From Methanococcus voltae (GTDB lineage Archaea > AGJL01 > Methanococci > Methanococcales > Methanococcaceae): DNA of 64,000 bases. The DNA lies in NCBI RefSeq assembly GCF_017875395.1, contig NZ_JAGGMO010000005.1, positions 62,001 to 126,000 on the forward strand. Direction: 5' to 3'. Position 1 is the stretch's first letter; the number at the start of each line of letters is the position of its first letter. The position numbers and the translations under genes were made by a program. Under the pieces are notes generated by a model that was given only the letters and a program-made list of their open reading frames with translations, ran no database searches and had not been told where the DNA came from. Shown here one piece after another: positions 18,383 through 28,675 of this stretch.

Positions 18383-19783
18383 ATGAAAGTTTTAGTAATA
18401 GGTACTGGTGCAGCAGGCTTAACAACTGCATCTACAATAAGAAAATACAATTCAGACATTGAAATAACCGTATTAACACAGGAAAACTATATTGCATACT
18501 CCCCTTGTGCAATCCCGTACGTTATAGGTAAGGAAATCAAAGATTTTAAAACAATAGTTATGCACGAGCCCGCAGATTATGCGAAGAAAAACGTGGAAAT
18601 TCTCATCAACTCCGAAGTAGTTGATATTAAAGCTGATGAAAAAACAGTTTTATACAAAAAAGCAAGTGAAAATTCCGAAGAAGAAACTAATGAAATAAAG
18701 GAAATAAAATATGACAAATTAGTTCTTGCAACCGGTGGAACTCCATTTATACCACCTATTGAAGGTGTAAACTCCAAAGGTGTATTTAAAGTAAGAACTA
18801 TCCAAGATGGAATGGACATTCAAAACTACATCAATGAAAACGGTGTTAAAAAAGTAGTTGTAGCTGGAGCGGGTGCTATTGGTATGGAAATGGCATACTG
18901 TTTAAAAGAAATTGGCATTGATGTATCTGTTATCGAAATGGTACCTCAAATATTCCCAAGAGCTTTAGACCCAGATATGGCGAAAATTGTTCAAGACTAC
19001 CTCGAAGAAGAAAATGCTTCTGAAGATGCTAAATTAAACATTATACTTGAAAAACCTGTTGGAAAAATAGTAGCAGATGACGATGGCGCTGTTTGCGGTG
19101 TTATGGTTGGCGAAGAAACCCTTGAAGCTAAAATGGTTATTATGTCAACTGGCGTAAGGTCAAATATTGCACTTGCACAAAAAGCAGGTTGTAAAATTGG
19201 CAAATGGGCAGTTTTAACAAATGAAATCATGGAAACAAGTGTTAACGATATATACGCAGTGGGTGACTGTGTTGAAGTAGTAGACGCTATTACAGGAGAA
19301 CAAACACTTTCACCATTTGGAACTACCGCAGTTAGACAAGCGAAAGTAGTTGGTAAAAACATCGCAGAATTAGAAAATGCACCGGTTTCAAAACCTGTTT
19401 TAAATAGTAATGTGACCAAAATAGGTAAATTAGAAATTGCAGGAACCGGTATGTCAGAAATTGGGGCCGGTATGAACAACATTGAGGTAATTACCACAAT
19501 TACCAAATCAGCATCTAGAGCAAGATACTACCCTGGCGGAAAACCAATCTACATTAAATTAATCGTTAAAAAAGATGATAACAGGGTTATTGGTTGCCAA
19601 GCAATTGGTGAAGAGCGTGTTACCGAAAGAATCGACGCAATGTCCATTGCTATAAGTAAAGGTGTTACTGTTGAAGAATTGGCAAATATGGAATTTTCAT
19701 ACGCTCCGCCAGTATCAATGGTTGTAGACCCGTTATTCTTAGCAGCGGAAAACACAGTTGAAAAAATTAAAAAAGAAAATTAA
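18383..19783 (+). CDS. NADH oxidase / CoA-disulfide reductase-like flavoprotein
   Basis: 466 aa pyridine nucleotide-disulfide oxidoreductase. FAD-binding GTGAAGLTTAS lies at the N-terminus, the single redox Cys42 in IAYSPCAIPYVIG is in the position used by NADH oxidase, peroxidase and CoA-disulfide reductase, NAD-binding GAGAIGMEMAY sits near 165, and TNEIMETSVNDIYAVGDC is the second FAD motif. In strict anaerobes such enzymes usually remove oxygen, peroxide or disulfide stress. The exact acceptor cannot be told. It is monocistronic and convergent with the phosphate transporter gene. Confidence 0.85.
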   Translation: MKVLVIGTGAAGLTTASTIRKYNSDIEITVLTQENYIAYSPCAIPYVIGKEIKDFKTIVMHEPADYAKKNVEILINSEVVDIKADEKTVLYKKASENSEEETNEIKEIKYDKLVLATGGTPFIPPIEGVNSKGVFKVRTIQDGMDIQNYINENGVKKVVVAGAGAIGMEMAYCLKEIGIDVSVIEMVPQIFPRALDPDMAKIVQDYLEEENASEDAKLNIILEKPVGKIVADDDGAVCGVMVGEETLEAKMVIMSTGVRSNIALAQKAGCKIGKWAVLTNEIMETSVNDIYAVGDCVEVVDAITGEQTLSPFGTTAVRQAKVVGKNIAELENAPVSKPVLNSNVTKIGKLEIAGTGMSEIGAGMNNIEVITTITKSASRARYYPGGKPIYIKLIVKKDDNRVIGCQAIGEERVTERIDAMSIAISKGVTVEELANMEFSYAPPVSMVVDPLFLAAENTVEKIKKEN

Positions 19784-19932
19784 TAAATTAATTTAACAAG
19801 TTAATAAGCTATTAATTTTAACTTACTGATTTTAACTTATTAATTTTATAATTTTATAATTTTATAGTTTTTTTATTGAACTAAAAAGAAAAAAAGAGTA
19901 TATTATTCTTTATTTTAATTTATTTTTAGTAG

Positions 19933-20030
<98 letters not shown>

Positions 20031-20046
20031 CTTTTTATATTGTTAT

Positions 20047-21687
20047 TTATTTTTTATCATGTACGGCTTCCCTAACTGTTTTAGCAATGTTTGAAGAGTG
20101 GTCTGAAATTCTTTCAAGGTAGCTTATAACATCTAAGAATACAATTCCTGCCTTAGGACTGCATTGTTTAGCTTTAAGTCTTTTAATGTGTTTTTTACGG
20201 TATGCTTTTTCTAATTTATCCACTTCGTTTTCTAAATAGATAACTTCATCGATTACTTCCAAACTTGTAGATTTGTAAGCATCCATAGTCCTTGAATAGG
20301 TTGAATCTATCATTCCATACATTTCATTTAAATCTTTGAGCGCTTCTTCGCTGAATGAAAGATTTTCCTCGATCATGTATTCAGCTTTTTCTGCGATTTC
20401 TTCTGCAATATCGCCTATTCTTTCTAAATCAGTAACTGTGCTTGTAAGAACTGAAATTTTAGCGTGTTGTTCATCAGATAAACTTTTATTTGATAATTCT
20501 ATTAAATTTACCGTTAATTCATGCGCCATTAAGTCAATTAATTTTTCCTTTCTCTTTACTTTTTCAACTAATTTCATATCTTTATTTAATAAGGCATCCA
20601 TTGAATAGTCAATACTCTTACCTACTGTTTTACCCATCCTTAAAACTTCCTTAGAGATTAAAAGTAACCCGATAGAAGGTGTTTCTTCAACGATACGTTT
20701 GTCCACATACTTCATAGGCTTCATTTCCCTTTCATCTTCCTGAATAGGCAATATCTTTTCAGCAACGTATACGAAATATCCTGCGAAAGGTAATAGCAAG
20801 AGCGTGTTTGCAACGTTAAACAAGGTGTGAGCGTTTGCAATTTGTCTTTGGATATCAGTAGTGCTTAAACTTTGTATAAAACCTATTATTGGAGTTACGT
20901 AGATTAAAATCATAAATATGGAGGTACCAATTACGTTGAACAACAAGTGCATAATTGCTGCCCTTTTAGCGTTTCTACTTGCCCCAATACTTGAAAGAAT
21001 TGCTGTAACACATGTACCAATGTTTTGACCAAATATAATAGGGAATGCAACTTCTAAGGACATACCACCTGAAGCAGCGACTGCTAAAAGCAAACCTGTT
21101 GTTGCGCTACTGCTTTGAAGAATTACTGTTATAATAAAACCTACAAAAATACCCAAGAATGGATTTTCTAAGTTCATTAACATTTCTTCGAATATAGGTG
21201 TTCCAGCCAAAGGCTTTAAAACCGCTGACATCATTGCCATACCTAAAAACAATATACCAAAACCAATTAAAACTTCAGCAGTGTCTAAGTGTTTCCTCTT
21301 TTTAGATGCGAGGTATAAAGCAACCCCTGAAGCTACGATTAATGGTGCTATGTGTGTCAACTTGAAAGCTACCAATTGAGCGGTTACTGTAGTACCTATG
21401 TTAGCACCCATAATAACTCCGATAGCTTGGTAGAGACTCATTAAAGACGCGTTAACAAAACCAACAACCATAACTGTGGTGGCACTACTACTCTGTATAA
21501 TCATAGTAACTACAGCACCCACTAAAACGCCCATATACTTATTTTTTGTAAGTACTTCTATCATTTTTTTAAGTCGGTCTCCTGCGACCTTTTGAAGACC
21601 TGTACCCATTAAAGTCATGCCGTAAAGAAATAAGGCAAGACCTCCGACAACTCCTGCTACAGTTTCAAACAAAACGGTTTCATACAT
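20047..21687 (-). CDS. Na/Pi cotransporter-like protein with C-terminal PhoU domain
   Basis: 546 aa. Two inverted repeats with the NptA signature QSSSATT (IIQSSSATTVMVVG and ILQSSSATTGLLL) and GANIGTTVTA / GQNIGTCVTA mark sodium-dependent phosphate transport. Residues about 340-546 are a PhoU-like four-helix region (LTSTVTDLERIGDIAEEIAEKAEYMIEE; YLERISDHSSNIAKTV), which probably senses phosphate status. GAGGT precedes the ATG. It stands alone, with no pst genes nearby. Confidence 0.9.
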   Translation of the reverse strand: MYETVLFETVAGVVGGLALFLYGMTLMGTGLQKVAGDRLKKMIEVLTKNKYMGVLVGAVVTMIIQSSSATTVMVVGFVNASLMSLYQAIGVIMGANIGTTVTAQLVAFKLTHIAPLIVASGVALYLASKKRKHLDTAEVLIGFGILFLGMAMMSAVLKPLAGTPIFEEMLMNLENPFLGIFVGFIITVILQSSSATTGLLLAVAASGGMSLEVAFPIIFGQNIGTCVTAILSSIGASRNAKRAAIMHLLFNVIGTSIFMILIYVTPIIGFIQSLSTTDIQRQIANAHTLFNVANTLLLLPFAGYFVYVAEKILPIQEDEREMKPMKYVDKRIVEETPSIGLLLISKEVLRMGKTVGKSIDYSMDALLNKDMKLVEKVKRKEKLIDLMAHELTVNLIELSNKSLSDEQHAKISVLTSTVTDLERIGDIAEEIAEKAEYMIEENLSFSEEALKDLNEMYGMIDSTYSRTMDAYKSTSLEVIDEVIYLENEVDKLEKAYRKKHIKRLKAKQCSPKAGIVFLDVISYLERISDHSSNIAKTVREAVHDKK

Positions 21688-21865
21688 GATTGACTACCTC
21701 GAGGTATCAAATTTAGATTTTTTATTATATTGCAAATTATTGGACATATTTATATTTTTTAATATATTTCGAATATTGATTATCGATTATCGAGTATCAT
21801 TATTTTTAATATTTAAACCATTATTAAAATCCTAATTAAAATCATAATTTAAAATCTCATATATA

Positions 21866-22486
21866 TTAGATATATTTATCAATTATGTTTCTCATTTCCT
21901 TAGATGAATTGATGACATCTTCCGAATTTAAAATTGCAGAAATTACCGCAAGTCCTTGAACATTGCAATTAAGCACATCTTCACAATTTTGATGATTGAT
22001 GCCCCCAATTGCTACGATAGGTAACTTAACAGCCTTAGAAATGTTTCTTAAACCATCTACGCCCAAATATCGCGCATCTAATTTGGTATTTGTTGAATAA
22101 ACAGCTCCAACACCTAAATAATCGGCACCTGCATTTATACCATAATTAGCTTCGGCAATGTTATATGCAGAAGAACCGACAATCAAGTTTGGTGCTATCT
22201 CTTTTACATGTTCCACTGGCATATCATCCATACCAACGTGAACGCCGTCGGCATTAGATGCTATAGCAATGTCTAATCTATCATTTACAAAAAAGAGCGC
22301 ATCGTAATCCGTAGTTAATTTTCTTAAACTCTTGGCAGTATCTAAAAAATATCTGGTAGATACATTTTTTAGTCGTAATTGTATTGATGTAGCCCCGCCT
22401 TCCAATGCCTGTTTAACTTGGTCTACTTCGCTACCAAAACGGCTATCCGTTATTATATATAATTTCAATTTGTCACTAAAGCTCAT
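21866..22486 (-). CDS. thiE: thiamine-phosphate synthase
   Basis: 206 aa TIM barrel. LKLYIITDSRFG opens the barrel, GATSIQLRLKN and LFFVNDRLDIAIASNADGVHVG are the substrate-binding motifs, and GVGAVYSTNTK and PIVAIGGINHQN complete it. It joins HMP-pyrophosphate and thiazole phosphate to thiamine phosphate. I start at ATG 22486, which gives the normal family length and has GAGTG upstream; a TTG 39 bases earlier is less likely. The partner kinase gene thiM lies 450 bases upstream on the same strand. Confidence 0.93.
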   Translation of the reverse strand: MSFSDKLKLYIITDSRFGSEVDQVKQALEGGATSIQLRLKNVSTRYFLDTAKSLRKLTTDYDALFFVNDRLDIAIASNADGVHVGMDDMPVEHVKEIAPNLIVGSSAYNIAEANYGINAGADYLGVGAVYSTNTKLDARYLGVDGLRNISKAVKLPIVAIGGINHQNCEDVLNCNVQGLAVISAILNSEDVINSSKEMRNIIDKYI

Positions 22487-22936
22487 AGTTTGCACTCTAT
22501 TGTCGTATATATTTACTACGTACAATTATGCACTATTTGATCATGTTTTTATCATGTGCCATAATTTATACTGTTTTTAATAATTTATTTTAAACCTTAT
22601 TTTATTTATAGTTATTTTAGATGATTAAAAATCATAAAGATAGAATTGTAATTCCTAAAATATGAAATTAATTACTCTTTTAAGATAAATAGTATTTTAA
22701 ATATATATAATTTACTGTAAGTTACTATCCCAATTAGTAAATAGGCTAAATATTATTAAATATTACCAAATTAAACTAAAAAAAATTAAAAAAACTAAAA
22801 GATAAATTAAAAATAATTTATAAATTTGTTAATATATTTGTTAGTATTATTCTATATTATTATATGTATGATTGAATATCACTATAGATTGTATATTTTA
22901 GTATATATTTAGCATATATATTGTTATATTAGTTGT
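22487..22936. other. thiM-thiE spacer, AT-rich
   Basis: 450 bases with no gene. It should hold a separate thiE promoter. I saw no TPP-riboswitch core (no CUGAGA...ACCUGAU). Confidence 0.4.
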
Positions 22937-23746
22937 TTAAATGTTATAGTGTTCAATTTTCATACCATCTTTTAAAACATTTTTATTCATTAAATAAAGC
23001 CAGTCATACATTTTTACACTGAAACTACCTGGGTATGGTGCTTCTAAAACTGCTTTTTCAGCACATAATCCGTAGGTGGATAATGCAGAAGCTACAGCTT
23101 TTGGGGTTCTCTCAACTGCAGAGAATGCACCTATAACGCAAGTACTTGCACAACCTGTGCCTGTAACTTTACTTAACATCTCATGACCGTTTTTAATTGC
23201 AAAATACTCATTATCTGCTTTATTTGCAACATAATCAACTTTTCCCGTAACTGCTACGGTTGTGTTGAACTCTTTTGAGGCATTTAAACAAGTTTCAAGT
23301 GCTTCTTTAGAACAACATTCTGCACTATCTACGCCTCTTGTTTTACCGTGTTCACCCAAAAGTGCGGTTACTTCTCCAAAATTACCCCTAAGAGTTGTAA
23401 TATTTCCGATGTCCAATAATTCAAGAGCTAAATTAGTTCTTAATTTTGTAGCTCCAGCACCCACGGGGTCAAGAGTTATCGGTTTATCCAATTCAGTAGC
23501 TATTTTTACAGCTTTTTTCATTGATGGAATCCAGTATTCGTCGAGTGTACCAATGTTAATAACTAAACTACTTGCTATTGCAACCATTTCGTCTAATTCA
23601 TCTTTTGCGTGTGCCATAACTGGGGAAGCACCTAATGCAAGTAATGCGTTAGCGGTAGAATTCATAACCACGTAGTTTGTAATACTTTGAACCAATGGGT
23701 TCATTTCCCTTACTTTTCCCAAATATTCGTAATAATTTAAACTCAT
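22937..23746 (-). CDS. thiM: hydroxyethylthiazole kinase
   Basis: 269 aa. PLVQSITNYVVMNSTANALLALGASPVMAHA is the substrate pocket (given here in part), TLDPVGAGATKLR and GTGCASTCVIGAF carry the ATP and catalytic Cys region of the ThiM family. It phosphorylates the thiazole alcohol for thiamine salvage. GGGAT precedes the ATG. It is divergent from glnA. Confidence 0.94.
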   Translation of the reverse strand: MSLNYYEYLGKVREMNPLVQSITNYVVMNSTANALLALGASPVMAHAKDELDEMVAIASSLVINIGTLDEYWIPSMKKAVKIATELDKPITLDPVGAGATKLRTNLALELLDIGNITTLRGNFGEVTALLGEHGKTRGVDSAECCSKEALETCLNASKEFNTTVAVTGKVDYVANKADNEYFAIKNGHEMLSKVTGTGCASTCVIGAFSAVERTPKAVASALSTYGLCAEKAVLEAPYPGSFSVKMYDWLYLMNKNVLKDGMKIEHYNI

Positions 23747-23951
23747 AATTATCCCTTTTTATTTTTCTATGTTTCATGTTTAATTTTTTATTTTAATTGT
23801 TATATTATTTTTATTTTAATAATCATTTGTTTTTTAGATATCATATTATTTATATATTTTCTATCTATCATTATTATTAATTACAAATTAATTATTTGAT
23901 ACGATAAAATATAATCTCATAATTTTACTTTGTAAAGCAACATTCCGACGT

Positions 23952-23987
23952 AAATTATATATACTTGTATCGGAAATATATTTCCGA
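23952..23987 (+). promoter_or_regulatory. glnA promoter with NrpR-type operator
   Basis: AAATTATATATA (23952-23963) is the best TATA box. GGAAATATATTTCC at 23972-23985 is an exact GGAA-N6-TTCC, the operator of the nitrogen repressor NrpR in Methanococcus, and the symmetry extends to TCGG...CCGA (23970-23987). It lies just after the TATA box, so bound NrpR should block transcription when nitrogen is plentiful. The glnA start is about 76 bases further on. Confidence 0.85.
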
Positions 23988-24062
23988 TAGAGATAAGTAT
24001 TATAAGTACTAACTAATCATTACAAAAAACAAAAATACAAGATATGCTACGGGAGGCAAAAT

Positions 24063-25403
24063 ATGACTTCACTTGAAATGGCTTTAGAATACATAAAAAT
24101 CAACAACGTGAAATTTTTAAGATTCCAATTTGTTGATATACACGGTGAACCTAAAAATATCGCATACCCTGTAAAATTAGGAACAGCAGATGGCGAAGAA
24201 GAATTAATGGGTGTTTTAGAAAACGGTCTTTTCTTCGACGGTTCTTCAATTGCTGGATTTGTTGAAATTGAAGACTCCGATATGGTTTTAAAACCAGACT
24301 TATCAACATTGTCAGTTTTACCATGGAGACCGTCTGAAAAATCAGTTGCAAGAATAATCTGTGACGTATACAAGAAAAACGGAAAACCATTCGAAGGAGA
24401 CCCAAGAGGTTGCTTAAAAAGAGTTTTAGCAGAATTCAAGGAAGAATTCAAAGGGGAATACTTTGTAGGTCCTGAACCAGAATTCTTTATCTTGAAAAAC
24501 CAAGACGGTAAATGGGTACCTGGAGACGATGCAGGATACTTCGAATTAGAACCATTAGATGAAGGAAATGATTTAAGAAGAAATATTGTATTTGCATTAG
24601 AAAACTTAGGTTTCCACGTTGAAGCTTCACACCACGAAGTAGCACCAGGTCAGCACGAAGTTGACTTTAAATACGACAACGCAGTTAAAACTGCTGATAG
24701 TGTGATAACCTTTAAAACAACAATTAAAACACTCGCAAAACAGAGCGGTGTACTTGCTACATTCATGCCTAAACCATTCTATGGTATGAGCGGAAGCGGT
24801 ATGCACTGTAACCAAAGTATATGGTTAGATGGAAAACCATCATTTTACGATGAAAACAACGCTCACCAATTAAGCGATATCTGTTTAAGCTACATCGGTG
24901 GTATCTTAGAACACACCAACGCACTTGTATCAATTACAAACCCAACCGTAAACTCATACAAGAGATTAGTGCCAGGATACGAAGCACCCGTAAACGTTGC
25001 ATGGGCAAACAGCAACAGAAGTGCTATCATTAGAGTTCCTGCAGCAAGAGGAAAAGGTACAAGAGTTGAATTTAGAGCTCCTGACCCAGCATGTAACCCA
25101 TACTTAGCATTCACTGTTATGTTAGCAGCAGGTCTTGATGGTGTAAGAAGAAAATTAATTGCACCAGAACCAGTTGAAAAGAACATCTTTGCAATGTCAG
25201 AAGCAGATAAAAGAGAAGCAAACATCGGATCAGTTCCTTCAAACTTATACGATGCTATCGAAGAATTAAAACAAAACAAAGTACTTAAAAAAGCACTCGG
25301 TGACCACATCTTCAATCAATTTATTGAAATTAAAACAAAAGAATGTGACGCATACAGAACAGCTGTTACTGATTGGGAATTTAACAAATACGTAAGAATT
25401 TAA
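24063..25403 (+). CDS. glnA: glutamine synthetase, type I
   Basis: 446 aa, the usual GSI-alpha length. Motifs: FDGSSIAGF near 60, FVGPEPEFF, GQHEVDFKY, the KPFYGMSGSGMHCNQSIW metal and glutamate site, NRSAIIRVPAARGKGTRVEFR, and NPYLAFTVML. GGGAGG precedes the ATG at the usual spacing. It assimilates ammonia into glutamine and is under the operator described at 23972. I see no adenylylation-loop insertion of the beta type. Confidence 0.97.
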   Translation: MTSLEMALEYIKINNVKFLRFQFVDIHGEPKNIAYPVKLGTADGEEELMGVLENGLFFDGSSIAGFVEIEDSDMVLKPDLSTLSVLPWRPSEKSVARIICDVYKKNGKPFEGDPRGCLKRVLAEFKEEFKGEYFVGPEPEFFILKNQDGKWVPGDDAGYFELEPLDEGNDLRRNIVFALENLGFHVEASHHEVAPGQHEVDFKYDNAVKTADSVITFKTTIKTLAKQSGVLATFMPKPFYGMSGSGMHCNQSIWLDGKPSFYDENNAHQLSDICLSYIGGILEHTNALVSITNPTVNSYKRLVPGYEAPVNVAWANSNRSAIIRVPAARGKGTRVEFRAPDPACNPYLAFTVMLAAGLDGVRRKLIAPEPVEKNIFAMSEADKREANIGSVPSNLYDAIEELKQNKVLKKALGDHIFNQFIEIKTKECDAYRTAVTDWEFNKYVRI

Positions 25404-25708
25404 GGTTTATATCTTATTTCTTTTTTATTTCTTTTTTTATTATTTGATTAGTTTATAGTTAATTTATTGATAATTCATAATTATTTTACAGTTGTTTCAA
25501 ATTAAAATAATAATTATAAAATTATATATACTATTTTTCACTATTTTGATTTAATAAATAATTCAATTAAAAATTAATTTAATATCTTTAAGATATATTT
25601 GTTTTATTATTTTCAATATATGTTTATAATTACGATTAAGTATTATTAAATTAGGATTATGATTAAATGGTTAATTTACCAATTACAATAAAATATTATG
25701 GTGTAATA
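25404..25708. terminator. glnA-cbiP spacer with T-rich terminator
   Basis: T-runs at 25415-25441 suit glnA termination. A 15-base dyad ATATCTT-T-AAGATAT (25582-25596) lies before cbiP. No gene is visible. Confidence 0.4.
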
Positions 25709-27256
25709 ATGGCAAAATTTATAATGGTTGCAGGAACAGCCTCAAATAGTGGTAAAACAGTTATGGTTTCCGGTATTTGTAGAATGCTAGCTAATAAAGG
25801 ATATAAAGTAGCTCCTTTTAAATCTCAAAATATGAGTTTAAATTCAAGAGTTAGCGTAGAAGATGGAGAAATAGCAGTAGCTCAATATACGCAGTCTGTT
25901 GCAGCAAAAGTTGAACCTTCAACACATTTTAACCCAGTACTTTTAAAACCGAAAGGCAATTTCATTTCGCAGGTTATAATTCAGGGTAAACCGTACAAAA
26001 ACCTAGATTATAATGAATATAGGAAAGAAAAAAACTACTGCATTGAAAAAATAAAGGAAAGTCTTGATTATTTAGATAAAAATTATGATTATGTAATAAT
26101 GGAAGGCGCTGGTAGCTGTTGTGAAATTAACCTATTAGACGATGATATAGCGAACTTAAGGGTTGCTGAAATAGCAAATGCAGACGTACTTTTAGTTTCC
26201 GATATTGACAGGGGCGGTGTGTTTGCATCACTCTATGGTACGGTTGAACTTTTACCTGAAAACTGGAGAAAGTTAATAAAAGGCTTCATAATAAATAAGT
26301 TTAGAGGAAATGCGGACGTTTTAATCGATGGGTTCAAAAAAATAACTGAATTAACAAATATTGACGTTGCGGGACTTATACCATATGATGAAAGTTTAAT
26401 ACTTCCTGAAGAAGATAGTCAAGCCCTACAGGCCAAAAAAGTATTTGGAAATATGACTAGCCCCATTGAAATAAACGTAATGAAATTCTCCAAAATAGCT
26501 AACTTTACAGACGTGGATGCCCTTTCAACCGATGCTAGGATTAAATTTATTGATTTTAATGAGGATATAACAGGAGACATGTTAATCTTACCTGGAACTC
26601 GTTGTTCTACATTAGAAATGGATAAATTAAAAATTAGTGGCATGGATAAAAAAATAAAGGAATATATCGATAACGGCGGTATTGTATTAGGCATTTGTGG
26701 CGGTTATCAGATGATGGGTAACAAATTAATTGATGAAGATAAAATAGAATCAGAAATCGGTACAATTGAAGGTTTGGGACTCTTTGATATTATTACCGAA
26801 TTTAAAAAGGAAAATAAAAAAGTAATTAAAAATTCAAAAGGCACTTTGTACCTAAACGGCTCTGAAAACTCCGAAGAAAATGGTATAAACGATACTTCAA
26901 AATTTGAAGTAACAGGCTACGAATTACACGAAGGAATAACGCAAGTTAATGAATTCAGTAGTCTTGAAGAGTGCGAATTAATAAGATTAAAAGAAGGCTT
27001 TGGAAATAATGGCAAAGGATTTGATGGTATGGTTAAATCAGATGGTAAATCATTATTAATAGGCACTTACTTACATGGAATATTAGATAATAAGGAATTT
27101 AAGGATTATTTATTAAATTTAATAATTAAAAGAAATAGCTATAACTATGAATTGTCAAAAAAATCTGCAAATGAGATATTTGACGAAAATTTGGATAGAT
27201 TAGCGAAAATAATTGAAAATAGCATAAATTATGATTTTGAAGGAAATAAAAAATAA
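25709..27256 (+). CDS. cbiP: cobyric acid synthase
   Basis: 515 aa. The N-terminal P-loop is [14 protein letters not shown], followed by [12 protein letters not shown] and [12 protein letters not shown]. The C-terminal glutamine amidotransferase domain has the nucleophile region [13 protein letters not shown] and the His in IGTYLHGIL. It amidates the corrin side chains during cobamide synthesis, needed for methyltransfer in methanogenesis. I start at ATG 25709 because GGTG lies just before it; an ATG at 25667 lacks a site. An acidic, low-complexity stretch near residues 385-410 is a lineage insertion. Confidence 0.94.
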   Translation: MAKFIMVAGTASNSGKTVMVSGICRMLANKGYKVAPFKSQNMSLNSRVSVEDGEIAVAQYTQSVAAKVEPSTHFNPVLLKPKGNFISQVIIQGKPYKNLDYNEYRKEKNYCIEKIKESLDYLDKNYDYVIMEGAGSCCEINLLDDDIANLRVAEIANADVLLVSDIDRGGVFASLYGTVELLPENWRKLIKGFIINKFRGNADVLIDGFKKITELTNIDVAGLIPYDESLILPEEDSQALQAKKVFGNMTSPIEINVMKFSKIANFTDVDALSTDARIKFIDFNEDITGDMLILPGTRCSTLEMDKLKISGMDKKIKEYIDNGGIVLGICGGYQMMGNKLIDEDKIESEIGTIEGLGLFDIITEFKKENKKVIKNSKGTLYLNGSENSEENGINDTSKFEVTGYELHEGITQVNEFSSLEECELIRLKEGFGNNGKGFDGMVKSDGKSLLIGTYLHGILDNKEFKDYLLNLIIKRNSYNYELSKKSANEIFDENLDRLAKIIENSINYDFEGNKK

Positions 27257-27350
27257 AATATAATACATTAGAATGATAAACTAAAAAATAATAAAAAATA
27301 AAAAAATAATAATAATAAAAAATAAAATAAATATGTAAATTAGGGATAAT

Positions 27351-28616
27351 ATGGACAATATTGACAATACGAATACTAAAAAGAAAAACGTAGAGTTGTT
27401 ATCTCCTGCGAGGGACTTATCGGGACTAATAACTGCATATAATAACGGAGCAGATGCCATTTATTGTGGTTTAAAAGAACTTAGTATGCGTGCAACCACA
27501 AAAAACTTTGAAAGAGACGAACTTGTACAAGGTGTTAAAATTGCACAAGAAAGCGACAAAAAAGTTTATTTGTGTACAAATACAGTTTTATACGAAAATG
27601 ATTTACAAAAAGCACTTGAAATATTAGATTTTGCAAAATCTGCAGAAGTTAACGCCGTTATAGTAAGCGATTTAGGACTTATGCAAGAAGCTAAAGAAAT
27701 GGGACTTGAAGTACACGTTAGTGTACAGAATAACATAACAAATTCCCTTTCTGCAAAATTCTTCTCAAAATTTGCCGATAGGGTTGTCCTATCAAGAGAA
27801 TTAAGTTTAAACCAAATAAAAGAAATAAAAAACAATTTAAACGCTCAAAAAGTTAATTTGGAACTTGAAGGTTTCGTGCACGGTGCTTTATGTGTTGCTA
27901 TGAGTGGTAGATGCTTTTTAAGCTCTTATTTATTCAACAGGCACGCTAACTGTGGCGATTGTTTACAACCTTGCCGTAGAAGTTGGAAATTAGTAAATGA
28001 ACATTCGGACGGTACCCATGAATTAGTCTGTGAAGGTAAATACTTATTATCACCCAAAGATTTATGCACCATTGAACACGTGCCAGAGCTTATGGACGTC
28101 TTTGACTGCTTCAAAATCGAAGGTAGGGCTAAAAACCTTGATTATGTAATGAAAACTACTAAAATTTATAGGGAAGCTATTGATTCTACTTATGACGGCA
28201 CTTATTTGGAGAAAATCCCTTATTTCATGAAAGAACTTCAAAAAATTTATAACCGGGAATATGATACAGGATTCTATTTCAGAGATACCTGTAATGCAGT
28301 TCATGATTTACAGTATGAAATAGAGGGTAATGCCTCACCATACCGAAAAATTGAAGCCGGAAAAGTTGTAAATTACTATAAAAAAGTTGGAGTAGCTGAA
28401 ATTAGTTTAATGAACGACATTGAAAACGGTGACGAGCTAATAATAACTGGTGAAACCACAGGCTGTGTAGAACAGGTTGTTAATTCTATGCAGATTGATG
28501 GAAAAATTGTAGAAAAAGCTTTAAAAGGTCAAAACGTGGGTTTAAAAATAGATAACCTAGTAAGAGAAAACGATAGAGTTTTTTTATTGAAAAAAGAAGA
28601 TAATAAAGATATTTAA
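27351..28616 (+). CDS. peptidase U32 family protein (TrhP/RlhA-like)
   Basis: 421 aa. ELLSPARDLSGLITAYNNGA opens a barrel, and the U32 signature FVHGALCVAMSGRCFLSSY with NCGDCLQPCRRSW is clear. Bacterial relatives act in tRNA or rRNA hydroxylation (TrhP, RlhA) rather than proteolysis; the cysteine set is consistent with a bound iron-sulfur cluster. The archaeal target is not known. It follows cbiP in the same direction after about 95 bases. Confidence 0.85.
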   Translation: MDNIDNTNTKKKNVELLSPARDLSGLITAYNNGADAIYCGLKELSMRATTKNFERDELVQGVKIAQESDKKVYLCTNTVLYENDLQKALEILDFAKSAEVNAVIVSDLGLMQEAKEMGLEVHVSVQNNITNSLSAKFFSKFADRVVLSRELSLNQIKEIKNNLNAQKVNLELEGFVHGALCVAMSGRCFLSSYLFNRHANCGDCLQPCRRSWKLVNEHSDGTHELVCEGKYLLSPKDLCTIEHVPELMDVFDCFKIEGRAKNLDYVMKTTKIYREAIDSTYDGTYLEKIPYFMKELQKIYNREYDTGFYFRDTCNAVHDLQYEIEGNASPYRKIEAGKVVNYYKKVGVAEISLMNDIENGDELIITGETTGCVEQVVNSMQIDGKIVEKALKGQNVGLKIDNLVRENDRVFLLKKEDNKDI

Positions 28617-28675
28617 ATTTCCTTATTATTTTTATATTCTATTATTTTATATTATATTTTTTATATTATATTTTT

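Noticed and set aside
22487-23936. TPP riboswitch near thiM or thiE
   Set aside because: The conserved TPP aptamer sequences are not present on the minus strand.
24151-24815. Several minus-strand frames within glnA
   Set aside because: They lie opposite a strongly conserved glutamine synthetase frame and show no protein-like motifs.
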